Positions 1 through 8,139 of a DNA stretch of 64,000 nt are shown in pieces. The DNA comes from Candidatus Bathyarchaeia archaeon. Its GTDB lineage: Archaea; Thermoproteota; Bathyarchaeia; Bathyarchaeales; Bathycorpusculaceae. The translations under genes were made by a program, and so were the position numbers. The stretch spans positions 586,490 through 650,489 of the forward strand of contig JAVZEV010000001.1 in assembly GCA_038873195.1 (NCBI GenBank), given 5' to 3'. Position 1 is the stretch's first letter. The number at the start of each line of letters is the position of its first letter. Under the pieces are notes generated by a model. That model made no database searches, was not told the DNA's origin, and saw only the letters and a list, made by a program, of their open reading frames with translations.

Positions 1-40
1 ACACCACTCACTTAGAGGCGATTAAGAGGATATAATTAAC

Positions 41-829
41 GTGACCATAAAATACGAGTTTCCAGAAAAGACTCCTAAATTTGTTAGAGACTTTCTAAAA
101 GATACATTTACTAGTGTTCATTCTGTACTTCGAGACAATTTGGTCGGCATTTACTTGTATGGTTCGCTTGCCATGAAATGTTTTAATCCAAAATCAAGCG
201 ACATAGACATCATTCTCATCGTGAAGAAAAGGTTATCAAAAGAACCGAAAAGAAAAATAGTTGAGTATTTAAAAGGAATAGGCTCAAAGGACAGACGTAT
301 AGAGTTGAGCATAGTTCGCGAGGGTGTTGTTCGAAATCCACAATATCCATTGATGGTGGATTTGCACTTTGAATATTGGGGAGAAGTCTTCGAAAACGAA
401 AAGGACAACGAAATTCTATCCAACTTGTACACTACGAGGAAGAGAGGGTTTTGCGTCTGGGGCAAACCAATAGACGATGTTTTCTCAAAAATCCCTGCTG
501 AATACCACCTTAGGTCGGTGATAGATGATTTGGAGCACACGAGAAAATACTTGCATGAGAATCCCGAGAATATTGGATACGACCCCACAGTCTATTGGGT
601 ACTTGGTTCATGCAGAATTCTAGCTTTCATAAGAGAAGAGAAAGTGCTTTCCAAGCTAGAAGGAGGACAATGGGGATTAGCTAATTTACCTAAAAAATAC
701 CAAGGCCTGATTGAACACGCACTCGCCCATTACCAAGGAAAAAAGAAAGAGCGAAAATGGAATCATGAAAAATTGGAAGCCTTTGCAAATTACATGACCA
801 GAGTTATTCATGGAGAATTGAAACTCTGA
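41..829 (+). CDS. Aminoglycoside adenylyltransferase-like nucleotidyltransferase
   Basis: The 262-residue protein has the N-terminal signature of the DNA polymerase beta-like nucleotidyltransferase fold: G41-S42, then D54-I-D56 as metal ligands. E88 in 'RRIEL' sits where AadA-type ANT(3'') enzymes carry a catalytic glutamate. The remaining ~130 residues are helical, like the C-terminal domain of AadA/DUF4111 proteins. It would transfer a nucleotide to a small molecule; the substrate cannot be read from sequence, and antibiotic resistance should not be assumed. The start is GTG, with an 'aagagga' ribosome site about 10 bases upstream. No operon partner is visible. The family is fairly sure, the function is not. 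Confidence 0.75.
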   Translation: MTIKYEFPEKTPKFVRDFLKDTFTSVHSVLRDNLVGIYLYGSLAMKCFNPKSSDIDIILIVKKRLSKEPKRKIVEYLKGIGSKDRRIELSIVREGVVRNPQYPLMVDLHFEYWGEVFENEKDNEILSNLYTTRKRGFCVWGKPIDDVFSKIPAEYHLRSVIDDLEHTRKYLHENPENIGYDPTVYWVLGSCRILAFIREEKVLSKLEGGQWGLANLPKKYQGLIEHALAHYQGKKKERKWNHEKLEAFANYMTRVIHGELKL

Positions 830-1085
830 ACGTTGCTGATTTGCAGTTCTCAAAAACCAAGTAAAACCGTTAAAGCGGGCTTGCTGTTACACACGTTGCC
901 ACCATGAAACTACACATCGACGTCACGTTTTAGAATGAGCATACTATTGAATAGTGAGATTCTTTGATTCTCTATGAAATACTTCGAAGAGTCTAACCTT
1001 TTGATTGAACCTATTTATAAGGGGGTCTAGCGTCTTCGAGAGGACTGTTCTAAAACTATGTAAAAAAGGATGGATATTATTTTGT

Positions 1086-2519
1086 TTATGTTACTAGTTC
1101 GTGCAGTTGCTTTGCTTTCAACGCTCGCCTAATCTCTAGCGCAATACGGTCTCCAGTGCTCATTCGCTTCTTATACTTCGCATTCGCATACTGTGCACCT
1201 AATCCCATGTGAACGTTTGTTCCGCCACCATGCCTTAACGCTACGTCCTGCGTCACTGGAATATGCATGTAAGGGTCTGCTTCGCCATGAATATCATACA
1301 ATCCATAATCCGTCGCCTTCTTCGCTTCAGCACCAACAGTCACATCCAACTTCACACTCGGCTTAAGCTCATACTTGCTAACACGGTCCCAAGTAATCAA
1401 AGTCTGCAAACACCAAGCACCAATAATCCCCGGATACGCATGTTCCCTACAAGCAAGCAAAAAGCGGTCAGCGTACCTATGCAAATCCTTAAGCAAAGAC
1501 TCCCTAAGACTAAGAATTGCATGCGCAGTAACCTCAAAAGACGGCACACGCTTAATCTTCTCCTGCACATCACTAGGCAAACGCTTCAAACCATCAAGGA
1601 TCGTTTCACGTCGCTCATCAATAGACAAAAACTGGTTAGCCAAGCAAATTCGCGCTTCCTCAACGCTCACATTGTAAAGCTTAGAGAACCACTCTTCAGT
1701 GTCACCCCACTCACCCTTAGCATCCAAAGGCGAAAAGAAAAAGTTAAAATTCGCATGCGGACCAAGCACAATCTGCTCCACACGACCATTCTCCAAGGCT
1801 TCCCTATTCAAGTTTCCAGCAGCAACCTCCCTAGCGACTTTCTCTTCCAAATCACGTGAATCCGCAGCAAAAATAAACTCACGCTCAAAAGCCCTGTGCG
1901 CATGCTCAGCCTTCAAAATCATTGGTTCATCAATAGGCTCCTTAAAACGAATCCCACCTTCGTAAACTTCGTACTTGTAAGATTTCGGATAAGGAATCCC
2001 CGCTTGCTCCGCAAACCAATAGTAATCCTTCTCAATTTCGCCTCTATTCTCAATCTTCAACAACTGCCTAGAACCAAGAATCGGCACCGCATAATCATTC
2101 TCGATAACGCTGCAGTATTCGTCACCGCCAACGTAAACCGCAAAAGCCCTATTAGTAATCTGCAAACACTCCAAATCCACAAGCACATCCGCATACTTCA
2201 CAATGTCCGAATACTTATCCAAAACCACAATGACACTTCGCCAATCACCAGTCTTCTTAATATCCTTAGGGTCATTAACAACACGAACGTCACGCTTCAC
2301 AAGAACCGGCAAATCCTCAACAGGCTCATCAGGCTTGCCAACCATAGGATTCTGCAGATAAATCCTCGCTCTGCCAGGAGTCGTATAAATAATGCTTCTT
2401 ATGCCATAGTTGCGTTGTCCCTGCCAAGCATCCAAAGCCGAATGCGAACCCAAATTTAATCCAATAGGCTCCTGATACCGTTTGGCTATTTCCTGCATTT
2501 CTTCTCTACTAATCACCAT
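1086..2519 (-). CDS. PurP-like ATP-grasp ligase (formate-dependent AICAR ligase family)
   Basis: The N-terminal part carries the PurP-type 'SHSALD' motif (about residues 25-30). The C-terminus has 'GGGTNVHMG' followed by an 'ALEIRRALKAK' helix, as in the archaeal IMP biosynthesis protein PurP, which makes FAICAR from AICAR, formate and ATP. The central region fits an ATP-grasp fold. At 477 residues it is clearly longer than classical PurP (about 360), so it may be a paralogue acting on a related substrate rather than the purine enzyme itself. It stands alone; no other pur gene is in the window. The ATG start has only a weak upstream ribosome site; the Met at residue 8 is an alternative. Confidence 0.7.
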   Translation of the reverse strand: MVISREEMQEIAKRYQEPIGLNLGSHSALDAWQGQRNYGIRSIIYTTPGRARIYLQNPMVGKPDEPVEDLPVLVKRDVRVVNDPKDIKKTGDWRSVIVVLDKYSDIVKYADVLVDLECLQITNRAFAVYVGGDEYCSVIENDYAVPILGSRQLLKIENRGEIEKDYYWFAEQAGIPYPKSYKYEVYEGGIRFKEPIDEPMILKAEHAHRAFEREFIFAADSRDLEEKVAREVAAGNLNREALENGRVEQIVLGPHANFNFFFSPLDAKGEWGDTEEWFSKLYNVSVEEARICLANQFLSIDERRETILDGLKRLPSDVQEKIKRVPSFEVTAHAILSLRESLLKDLHRYADRFLLACREHAYPGIIGAWCLQTLITWDRVSKYELKPSVKLDVTVGAEAKKATDYGLYDIHGEADPYMHIPVTQDVALRHGGGTNVHMGLGAQYANAKYKKRMSTGDRIALEIRRALKAKQLHELVT

Positions 2520-2713
2520 AGCTATTACACCATTTCCTGGTTAGAACTCTAAAATCCAACGCTTTAAACCTTTTTTACACTAAACAATCAAAACAGTGGA
2601 AAACCAAACCTACACATAGAATTTTCCTCCAGAACTCTCTTCTATCCTTTTTTTACATACCCAATTATAAAGGACAAAAAAGAGATTTTCTAATTGAAGG
2701 AGAGAAAGGAGAA

Positions 2714-2899
2714 ATGGCAGAAGCTTGCGGTTGGGTATTCGTAGGTCACATTCCCTTGCTTTATGATAAAAGAAGAGTGGCAAGGCAGTATCAAGTGGAA
2801 ATGTGGCTTGACCTTACACAGTTAGTCAAAGAATTAGGCATCGAAAAACTAAACGAAAACAACCATAACTCACATTCAAAAACGGATTATGTTGTGTAG
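2714..2899 (+). CDS. Small hypothetical protein (61 aa)
   Basis: This short reading frame begins with ATG just after a purine-rich stretch with two GGAG elements, a good ribosome site. The protein has no motif I recognise: an N-terminal hydrophobic patch (about residues 5-17), then a basic and helical middle, then a polar Asn-rich tail. Its last 24 bases overlap the 3' end of the convergent kinase gene. It could be a real small protein or a chance frame; the strong ribosome site is the main argument for it. Confidence 0.35.
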   Translation: MAEACGWVFVGHIPLLYDKRRVARQYQVEMWLDLTQLVKELGIEKLNENNHNSHSKTDYVV

Positions 2900-3646
2900 A
2901 AGACCGCACGCCTCCAAAACCTTTTCAAAATTCTCATGTGCCCTATCACGTTTATAACATCTTAAAGCATCAACAATAGCCCCCTTATCCCTTACTCCAA
3001 GCTTCTTAACCACTAAACCAGCAACTTCACCACTAACAAAAAGAAACTGGCAAACCGCAGTCACATTCGACGGTCTACGACGCACACTAGCAGTTTCAAA
3101 ATCAACAATAAACGGCTTACCATCTTCCCCAACAATCACATGCTTAGGCGCATGACTTAACTCTCCATGATCTAAACCGGCCACATCTAAACGCCAACAC
3201 TGCTCCAAAATTTCACGCAAAACACGCTTCACACGCCTTTTGCTCTTACATTTCTTTAGCCATTCCGGAAACAATTCGCCATCAACAAACTGCATAACAA
3301 GAAAATTGGCGCTAACGCCCCAAAGCTTCGGTCCGACATCCACAGAATTCGCTTTCTCAAGCATTTCCGCTTCGCGTAGCATTCCCTCACGGTCAGCATC
3401 CACCCTTCGAATCTTCAAAGCCACCTTCTCTCCATTCACATAGGCTATTGTAACAATACCCACGCAACCCTTACCCAAAACAGACACGCCAAACACGTCT
3501 TTGTCCCCGCAAAACTCCACGGCAGTCACGCCTAATCTACCCAACTCTACTAAACGCTTCCTAACCTCCGCCTTACATGCTCGCGGATAACACAATATGG
3601 ACGCGTAAGGCTCTTCGCTTAGCCGTTCAACAGTCACTCTCAACAT
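2876..3646 (-). CDS. RIO/Bud32-like predicted Ser/Thr protein kinase
   Basis: The protein keeps a minimal protein-kinase core: K78 in 'VALK' as the likely ATP-binding lysine, D159 in 'LDHGEL' as the catalytic-loop aspartate with K168 nearby, and 'VDFE' (D182) as the metal-binding DFG equivalent. This pattern and the 256-residue length match archaeal predicted kinases of the COG2112 type, small RIO/Kae1-associated-like kinases. Targets are unknown. It is divergent from the EF-2 gene, with about 80 bases between them. ATG start. Confidence 0.75.
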   Translation of the reverse strand: MLRVTVERLSEEPYASILCYPRACKAEVRKRLVELGRLGVTAVEFCGDKDVFGVSVLGKGCVGIVTIAYVNGEKVALKIRRVDADREGMLREAEMLEKANSVDVGPKLWGVSANFLVMQFVDGELFPEWLKKCKSKRRVKRVLREILEQCWRLDVAGLDHGELSHAPKHVIVGEDGKPFIVDFETASVRRRPSNVTAVCQFLFVSGEVAGLVVKKLGVRDKGAIVDALRCYKRDRAHENFEKVLEACGLLHNIIRF

Positions 3647-3684
3647 TAAACCTCAAACAGCCACACTCTACATCTGCTGAAATA

Positions 3685-3694
3685 AACATAAAAG
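3685..3694 (+). promoter_or_regulatory. TATA-like box upstream of EF-2
   Basis: An A/T-rich 'cataaaag' element lies about 35-40 bases before the EF-2 start codon. It would place transcription start a few bases before the 'aggag' ribosome site. Position and composition fit an archaeal TATA box; no BRE was assigned. Confidence 0.35.
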
Positions 3695-3727
3695 CATCGC
3701 AAAGTTAATAGAAAAAAGGAGCAAAAA

Positions 3728-5938
3728 ATGCCAAGATTCAAGCAAACCGCCGAAATACTCAAACTAATGAATAAAAAAGAAAACATACGCAACATCGGCA
3801 TAATCGCCCACATAGACCACGGAAAAACAACTCTGACAGACTCGCTACTGGCAGGAGCTGGACTATTACCGCCAAGCATAGCAGGCGAAGCCAAAGTTCT
3901 CGACTACTTAGAAGAAGAACAAAAACGCGGAATCACAATAAAAACCGCCAACATATCACTCCTACACGAAACAAAAGGAAACGCATACATCATCAACCTA
4001 ATCGACACACCCGGACACGTAGACTTCACAGGCAAAGTAACACGAGCATTACGCGCAATAGACAGCGCAATCGTCGTCGTAGACGCAGTAGAAGAAATCA
4101 TGGCTCAAACCGAAACAGTCACACGCCAAGCACTCGAAGAAAGAGTCAAACCAGTTCTTTTCATAAACAAAGTCGACAGGCTAATCAAAGAGTTAAAACT
4201 TGCTCCAGAAAAAATTCAGGAAAAATTCGCCCGCATAATCAGCAACTTCAACAATCTAATAGAAATTTACGCAGAACCAGAATTCAAGAAAAAGTGGAAA
4301 GTTAACCCTGCAAAAGAAACAGTTGCTTTTGGTTCCGCCCTTCACAAGTGGGGATTCACCCTAAACATAGCAAGACAAAAGGAAGTAAAATTCACAGACA
4401 TAGTAAACGCATACGCCAACGATAACTACGAAATACTTTCACGGTTACTTCCACTTCACCACACACTACTTCACATGATAGTCGAAAAAACGCCAAACCC
4501 AACAGAAGCCCAAAAATACAGACTGCCAAAAATTTGGAAAGGCAAAATCAACTCGGAAATAGGACAAGCAATGCTGAAATGCGACGACAAAGGACCAACA
4601 GTAATGTGCATAACAAACGCTCAAATAGACCCAAAAACAGGGCTCGTCGCAACTGGCAGAGTATTTTCAGGCTCAGTTAAAGAAGGGGACCACGTTTATC
4701 TTGTTGGCGCAAAAAAAGACTACCACATCAAGCAAGTATTCATGTATATGGGTGCCTTCAGAGAAACTGTCAACCAAATTACTGCCGGCAATATAGCCGC
4801 TTTATCAAATCTTGAACTGGCAAGAGCCGGAGAAACACTCGTCGATATTGCACATAAGGATGTCATGGTTCCTTTTGAACGTGTAAAATACGTTTCAGAA
4901 CCCGTCATGAGCATAGCTATAGAGCCAAAAAACCCTAAAGAATTGCCACACTTAGTGGAAGCAATGAACCGCCTTATCATAGAAGACCCAAACCTCGCCG
5001 CCACAATAGATAAAGAAACTGGACAATGCCTCCTCAGTGGAATGGGAGAACTCCATTTAGAAATTGCCTTGAAATTCTTAGAACAATACAGTGGAAAAAT
5101 GGAGCTAACGGCTTCCAGTCCAATAGTGACCTATAGAGAAAGCATTTTGAAACTAAGCAAAACAGTTATGGCGAAAACTTCTAACATGCGCAATAAACTA
5201 TTCGTGCAGGTAGCGCCTCTCGAAACCGAGCTTGTGGAATTGATGGAAAAGGGCGAGCTTGCAAACGGAATGGAACAGAAACGAATAGGCGATGTCGCTC
5301 AAAGAGTATTAAAGCAGTTTACTGAAGAAAATGCTAAAATTTTGGCTTTAAACGAACACGGAAACATACTCATAGATTTAACCAAAAACGTTCAAAGCAT
5401 ACAAGAAATAAAGGAAAACATCATCGCGGGATTTCACTGGGCATGCGACACTGGACCATTATGTGAAGAACCACTAAGAAACGTGAAAGTCACTCTTATA
5501 GAAACCCAAATTCACGAGGACCCAACACAACGTGAACCTACACAGATAATGCGAGCAATGAGCAGAGCAATTCTAGGTGCAGTTCTAACTGCTAAACCAG
5601 TGCTTCTCGAACCAATCTATAAAATTGAAGTATCTGTTCCAGTCGAATGGTTCGGCACCTGCACAAGCATAATAACACGAAAACGAGGAAAAATATTAGC
5701 TTCCGAAAACAAAGGCGCTTTGACAATTATTACCGGTTACATCCCAGTAGCCGAAACATTCGGCTTATCGGCAGAAATGCGCACAGCAACTTCTGGACGT
5801 GCCTTCTGGCAATGCACATTCTCTCACTGGGAACGAGTCCCAGAAAACATGGCAACGCAAATAATAAGGCAAATTCGAGAAAGAAGAGGGTTACCACTTG
5901 AAATTCCTAAACCAGAAAAATTTGTAGAGAAGGAATAA
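3728..5938 (+). CDS. fusA: Elongation factor 2 (aEF-2) lacking the diphthamide histidine
   Basis: Full-length archaeal EF-2, the GTPase that drives ribosomal translocation. GTPase motifs are intact: G1 'AHIDHGKTT' (residues 27-35), G2 around 'RGITI' (67-71), G3 'DTPGH' (93-97), G4 'NKVD' (147-150). Domains II-V follow, including the C-terminal 'GRAFWQ' and 'RERRGLP' segments. In domain IV the usual archaeal 'HEDAIHRG' tip is replaced by 'HEDPTQRE', so the diphthamide histidine position is Gln 601 (codon CAA, 5528-5530). The protein therefore cannot carry diphthamide there. It may be the only EF-2 of a diphthamide-free lineage or a second paralogue; the window cannot decide. A DNA glycosylase gene follows after 11 bases, probably co-transcribed. 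Confidence 0.93.
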   Translation: MPRFKQTAEILKLMNKKENIRNIGIIAHIDHGKTTLTDSLLAGAGLLPPSIAGEAKVLDYLEEEQKRGITIKTANISLLHETKGNAYIINLIDTPGHVDFTGKVTRALRAIDSAIVVVDAVEEIMAQTETVTRQALEERVKPVLFINKVDRLIKELKLAPEKIQEKFARIISNFNNLIEIYAEPEFKKKWKVNPAKETVAFGSALHKWGFTLNIARQKEVKFTDIVNAYANDNYEILSRLLPLHHTLLHMIVEKTPNPTEAQKYRLPKIWKGKINSEIGQAMLKCDDKGPTVMCITNAQIDPKTGLVATGRVFSGSVKEGDHVYLVGAKKDYHIKQVFMYMGAFRETVNQITAGNIAALSNLELARAGETLVDIAHKDVMVPFERVKYVSEPVMSIAIEPKNPKELPHLVEAMNRLIIEDPNLAATIDKETGQCLLSGMGELHLEIALKFLEQYSGKMELTASSPIVTYRESILKLSKTVMAKTSNMRNKLFVQVAPLETELVELMEKGELANGMEQKRIGDVAQRVLKQFTEENAKILALNEHGNILIDLTKNVQSIQEIKENIIAGFHWACDTGPLCEEPLRNVKVTLIETQIHEDPTQREPTQIMRAMSRAILGAVLTAKPVLLEPIYKIEVSVPVEWFGTCTSIITRKRGKILASENKGALTIITGYIPVAETFGLSAEMRTATSGRAFWQCTFSHWERVPENMATQIIRQIRERRGLPLEIPKPEKFVEKE

Positions 5939-5949
5939 GTGAGAACTGC

Positions 5950-6858
5950 ATGAAAATACTACTAAGTCGCTCATGCCCATTCAACCTTGACGTTACACTT
6001 TGTTGTGGTCAAGTTTTCAGATGGGATAAAATGGGCGAATGGTGGTTTGGCGTTACCGGAGAAAAAGTCTTTAAAATACGTCAGATCGGCGAGGAACTGG
6101 AATTTGAGAATGCAGATGAAGATTTTGTAAGAGAATATTTTGGGCTAAAAGATGATTTGCCAAAAATCCTTTCACAGATTAGCAAAGATAAGCATGTCAA
6201 AACTGCAATCGTGAAGTTTAAAGGTCTACGAATTCTCCGTCAAGACCCGTGGGAATGCTTGATTTCATACATTTGCGCGACATACAAGAACATTCCAGCC
6301 ATAAAGAAAATGCTTCTTAATCTTTCAAGAAAATTCGGAGAAAAAGCAGTTTTTGAAGGACGTGATTTTTACACTTTTCCGACCCCAGAAACTCTTGCAA
6401 AGGCAAACAAGCGAGAATTGCTTGAATGTGGTTTAGGTTATAGAGCAGAGTATGTTTTGGAAACTGCAAAAATGGTGCATAATGGCAATTCCTGTCTTGA
6501 GGATTTGAAGAAGGCAAATTATTTGAAGGCACGCAGCGAATTGCTTAAGCTTCCTGGAGTCGGTTCGAAAGTTGCAGATTGCGTTTCGCTTTTTTCTCTC
6601 GAAAAATTGGAAGCCTTTCCAGTTGATGTGTGGATAAAACGTATAATCTTAAAGTATTACGCGGACCATTTTGAAAGCGAATTTACCAAGAAAATCTTAG
6701 CACATAAATCGTTTGGAAAAGCGGAATATGAGAAAATGAGTTTGTTTGGACGAAAGTATTTTGGCGAATATGCGGGCTATGCTCAAGAATACTTGTATCA
6801 TTACGAAAGAATGCAGCATCAGATGATGTTGCTCTTTTTCAGTGTTTCGGCTGCTTGA
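5950..6858 (+). CDS. ogg: 8-oxoguanine DNA glycosylase/AP lyase, OGG1 type
   Basis: Base-excision repair enzyme that removes oxidised guanine and nicks the abasic site. The N-terminal 100 residues match the OGG_N/TBP-like domain ('LCCGQVFRW'). The helix-hairpin-helix-GPD core contains 'LPGVGSKVADC' with the catalytic lysine K207, followed by 'PVDVW' with the essential D226. The pair corresponds to K249 and D268 of human OGG1. Length (302 residues) is normal. It lies 11 bases behind EF-2. Its 3' end overlaps the convergent helical-protein gene by 40 bases. Confidence 0.9.
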   Translation: MKILLSRSCPFNLDVTLCCGQVFRWDKMGEWWFGVTGEKVFKIRQIGEELEFENADEDFVREYFGLKDDLPKILSQISKDKHVKTAIVKFKGLRILRQDPWECLISYICATYKNIPAIKKMLLNLSRKFGEKAVFEGRDFYTFPTPETLAKANKRELLECGLGYRAEYVLETAKMVHNGNSCLEDLKKANYLKARSELLKLPGVGSKVADCVSLFSLEKLEAFPVDVWIKRIILKYYADHFESEFTKKILAHKSFGKAEYEKMSLFGRKYFGEYAGYAQEYLYHYERMQHQMMLLFFSVSAA

Positions 6859-7178
6859 TTTCCGCTTGTTGTTGTAAGCGATATTGCCTCAGAAACAAGC
6901 TTCACCATATTAGCGTAATTGTGCTGTTTCGTTTGTTCAATAGCTTCTTCAAGCTTTACACTCACGTCTCGAAAACCTTGAACGCCCGAAGCGTTTGCGG
7001 CGATGTTAACTTCTTGAATGAGAGCATTAAAGTAAGCAACCAAGAGTTTTTCTGCACCAGCAATTTCTTCATCTTTCAAACTTTCTAAAATGCTCAGAAG
7101 ACTGGAAGCAATGATTAGGTTTGATTTGATTTTTTCTGCATAATGAAAAACAATTATTGCATTTTTAATTTCTGACAA
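6819..7178 (-). CDS. Helical hypothetical protein (119 aa)
   Basis: No family recognised. The sequence is predicted almost entirely helical, rich in Ala, Leu, Glu and Lys, without Cys or His clusters and without a signal peptide, suggesting a small cytosolic helical bundle. Amphipathic spacing across about residues 20-100 looks genuinely protein-like rather than like a shadow frame. The gene overlaps the OGG gene tail-to-tail by 40 bases, so the coding capacity of that stretch is used on both strands. Confidence 0.5.
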   Translation of the reverse strand: MSEIKNAIIVFHYAEKIKSNLIIASSLLSILESLKDEEIAGAEKLLVAYFNALIQEVNIAANASGVQGFRDVSVKLEEAIEQTKQHNYANMVKLVSEAISLTTTSGNQAAETLKKSNII

Positions 7179-7235
7179 AGCTTTTCTCTCAAAAGTGCTA
7201 TGTTTAACATCAAGGATAAGCTTTACGTGCCCAAC

Positions 7236-7517
7236 CTACTCTTTGGACGCACGCACCTTCCATTTCTCCAGTCTTCTGCTAACTTCCTCCTCAAGCTTTT
7301 CCTTAGAAATAAACCGCCCACGCACAATCACTTCCTCATCAATAGCAATACTCGGAGTACTCCTAATATCATAAGCCAACCCCTCCTTCGCCCCCTCTTC
7401 AGTCGCCATATTAACCTCTTTAAAAACTATCCCAAACTTCTGCGCCACTTCAAAAGCAAACGTCTTAGCCAAAGGGCAAGTTGGACAAGTGGGCAACGTG
7501 AAAACCTTCAATTCCAT
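7236..7517 (-). CDS. Glutaredoxin/thioredoxin-like small redox protein
   Basis: A 93-residue thioredoxin-fold protein with a CPTC redox motif at residues 11-14 and the cis-proline segment 'TPSIAID' near residue 55, both standard for this fold. It probably reduces disulfides or works as a small thiol carrier. I chose the second in-frame ATG because a 'ggggag' ribosome site lies eight bases before it; the upstream ATG would overlap that site. A thiol system fits an organism with several Hdr and Tfr genes, but a direct link is inference. Confidence 0.75.
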   Translation of the reverse strand: MELKVFTLPTCPTCPLAKTFAFEVAQKFGIVFKEVNMATEEGAKEGLAYDIRSTPSIAIDEEVIVRGRFISKEKLEEEVSRRLEKWKVRASKE

Positions 7518-7594
7518 AAGGCTTCTCCCCAAAATCTATCTTAACAGCAGATAACCCTTTTTAAATCTTTCACGAACGCCTATAAGCAGAAAAC

Positions 7595-7604
7595 GTTTAA
7601 ATTA
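7595..7604 (+). promoter_or_regulatory. TATA-like box upstream of the tRNA
   Basis: A 'gtttaaatta' element about 40 bases before the mature tRNA 5' end is a plausible archaeal TATA box with a short leader. A second A/T-rich stretch closer to the gene is an alternative. Confidence 0.3.
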
Positions 7605-7641
7605 ACTCTGAAACAGCATATTAAATGCTAACGAACAACAC

Positions 7642-7738
7642 GGGCCCGTAGCTCAGCTAGGTTAGAGCGACAGGCTCATAAATACACAGCAGCTGAGAAA
7701 CCTGTTGGTCAGGCGTTCAAATCGCCTCGGGCCCACCA
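7642..7738 (+). tRNA. tRNA with CAT anticodon (Met or Ile2), 19-nt intron, CCA encoded
   Basis: Full cloverleaf by hand: 7-bp acceptor stem (7642-7648 with 7728-7734), D stem GCTC/GAGC, anticodon stem ACAGG/CCTGT (7670-7674 with 7701-7705), T stem AGGCG/CGCCT, discriminator A7735, then a genomic CCA. The anticodon CAT is at 7677-7679. A 19-base intron sits after position 37. CAT can mean elongator Met, or Ile2 whose C34 is modified to agmatidine; the sequence alone does not settle it. The first acceptor base is G and there is no initiator-type GGG/CCC anticodon stem, so initiator Met is unlikely. Confidence 0.93.
7681..7699 (+). other. tRNA intron with bulge-helix-bulge splice motif
   Basis: The exon-intron junctions form a canonical BHB. 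The central 4-bp helix is CTCA (7675-7678) with TGAG (7694-7697). It is flanked by 3-base bulges TAA (7679-7681) and AAA (7698-7700), and the anticodon stem is the outer helix. Cleavage after the second base of each bulge gives cuts at 7680/7681 and 7699/7700 and joins A37 to A38. The substrate fits the archaeal tRNA splicing endonuclease. Confidence 0.88.
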
Positions 7739-7773
7739 TTGCATGAAAAAAAGAGAAAAAAGAGAGGTTATTT

Positions 7774-8010
7774 TTAGTTGATTAAGCGTTTTCTTTGTCT
7801 TTCCAGCATTGTGGTTCCTTCAGCTTTTGTGATTTCCATTTGAGTTAAGTAAGCGTCATTAATCTTGTAATAATCGAAGCGTTTTGAGGTTGAATTTGCT
7901 ACGCGTTTTTCATGAGTGATTTGCAAAATTATGTAATTTTTTCCCATTTCTAACATTTGGTACAGTTTTCCTTTAATTGTGCTAATTTTTCCTAAATCTA
8001 ACTGTTTCAT
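7774..8010 (-). CDS. Hypothetical protein (78 aa)
   Basis: A small protein of mixed beta/alpha character with many Lys, Tyr and Ile; no motif recognised. The chosen ATG has a 'ggga' element about 9 bases upstream and removes an N-terminal stretch that looks non-conserved; the frame is open 13 codons further up. It lies alone, downstream of the Bat-type regulator on the same strand with about 130 bases between. Confidence 0.4.
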   Translation of the reverse strand: MKQLDLGKISTIKGKLYQMLEMGKNYIILQITHEKRVANSTSKRFDYYKINDAYLTQMEITKAEGTTMLERQRKRLIN

Positions 8011-8139
8011 CTTGTTTCCCGTGATAGATATGGCTGGACGGGCAAGCATAAGTCTTCTACCGTCATGTGACTACCAGAAATAGAGCAATAGCAACGCGAA
8101 TTCAATAAGAAAAACAGAGAAAACAAGAAGCTGTTTTGT

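Noticed and set aside
1263-2459. Several plus-strand frames of 60-200 codons
   Set aside because: They are antisense to the PurP-like gene, have biased composition and no ribosome sites.
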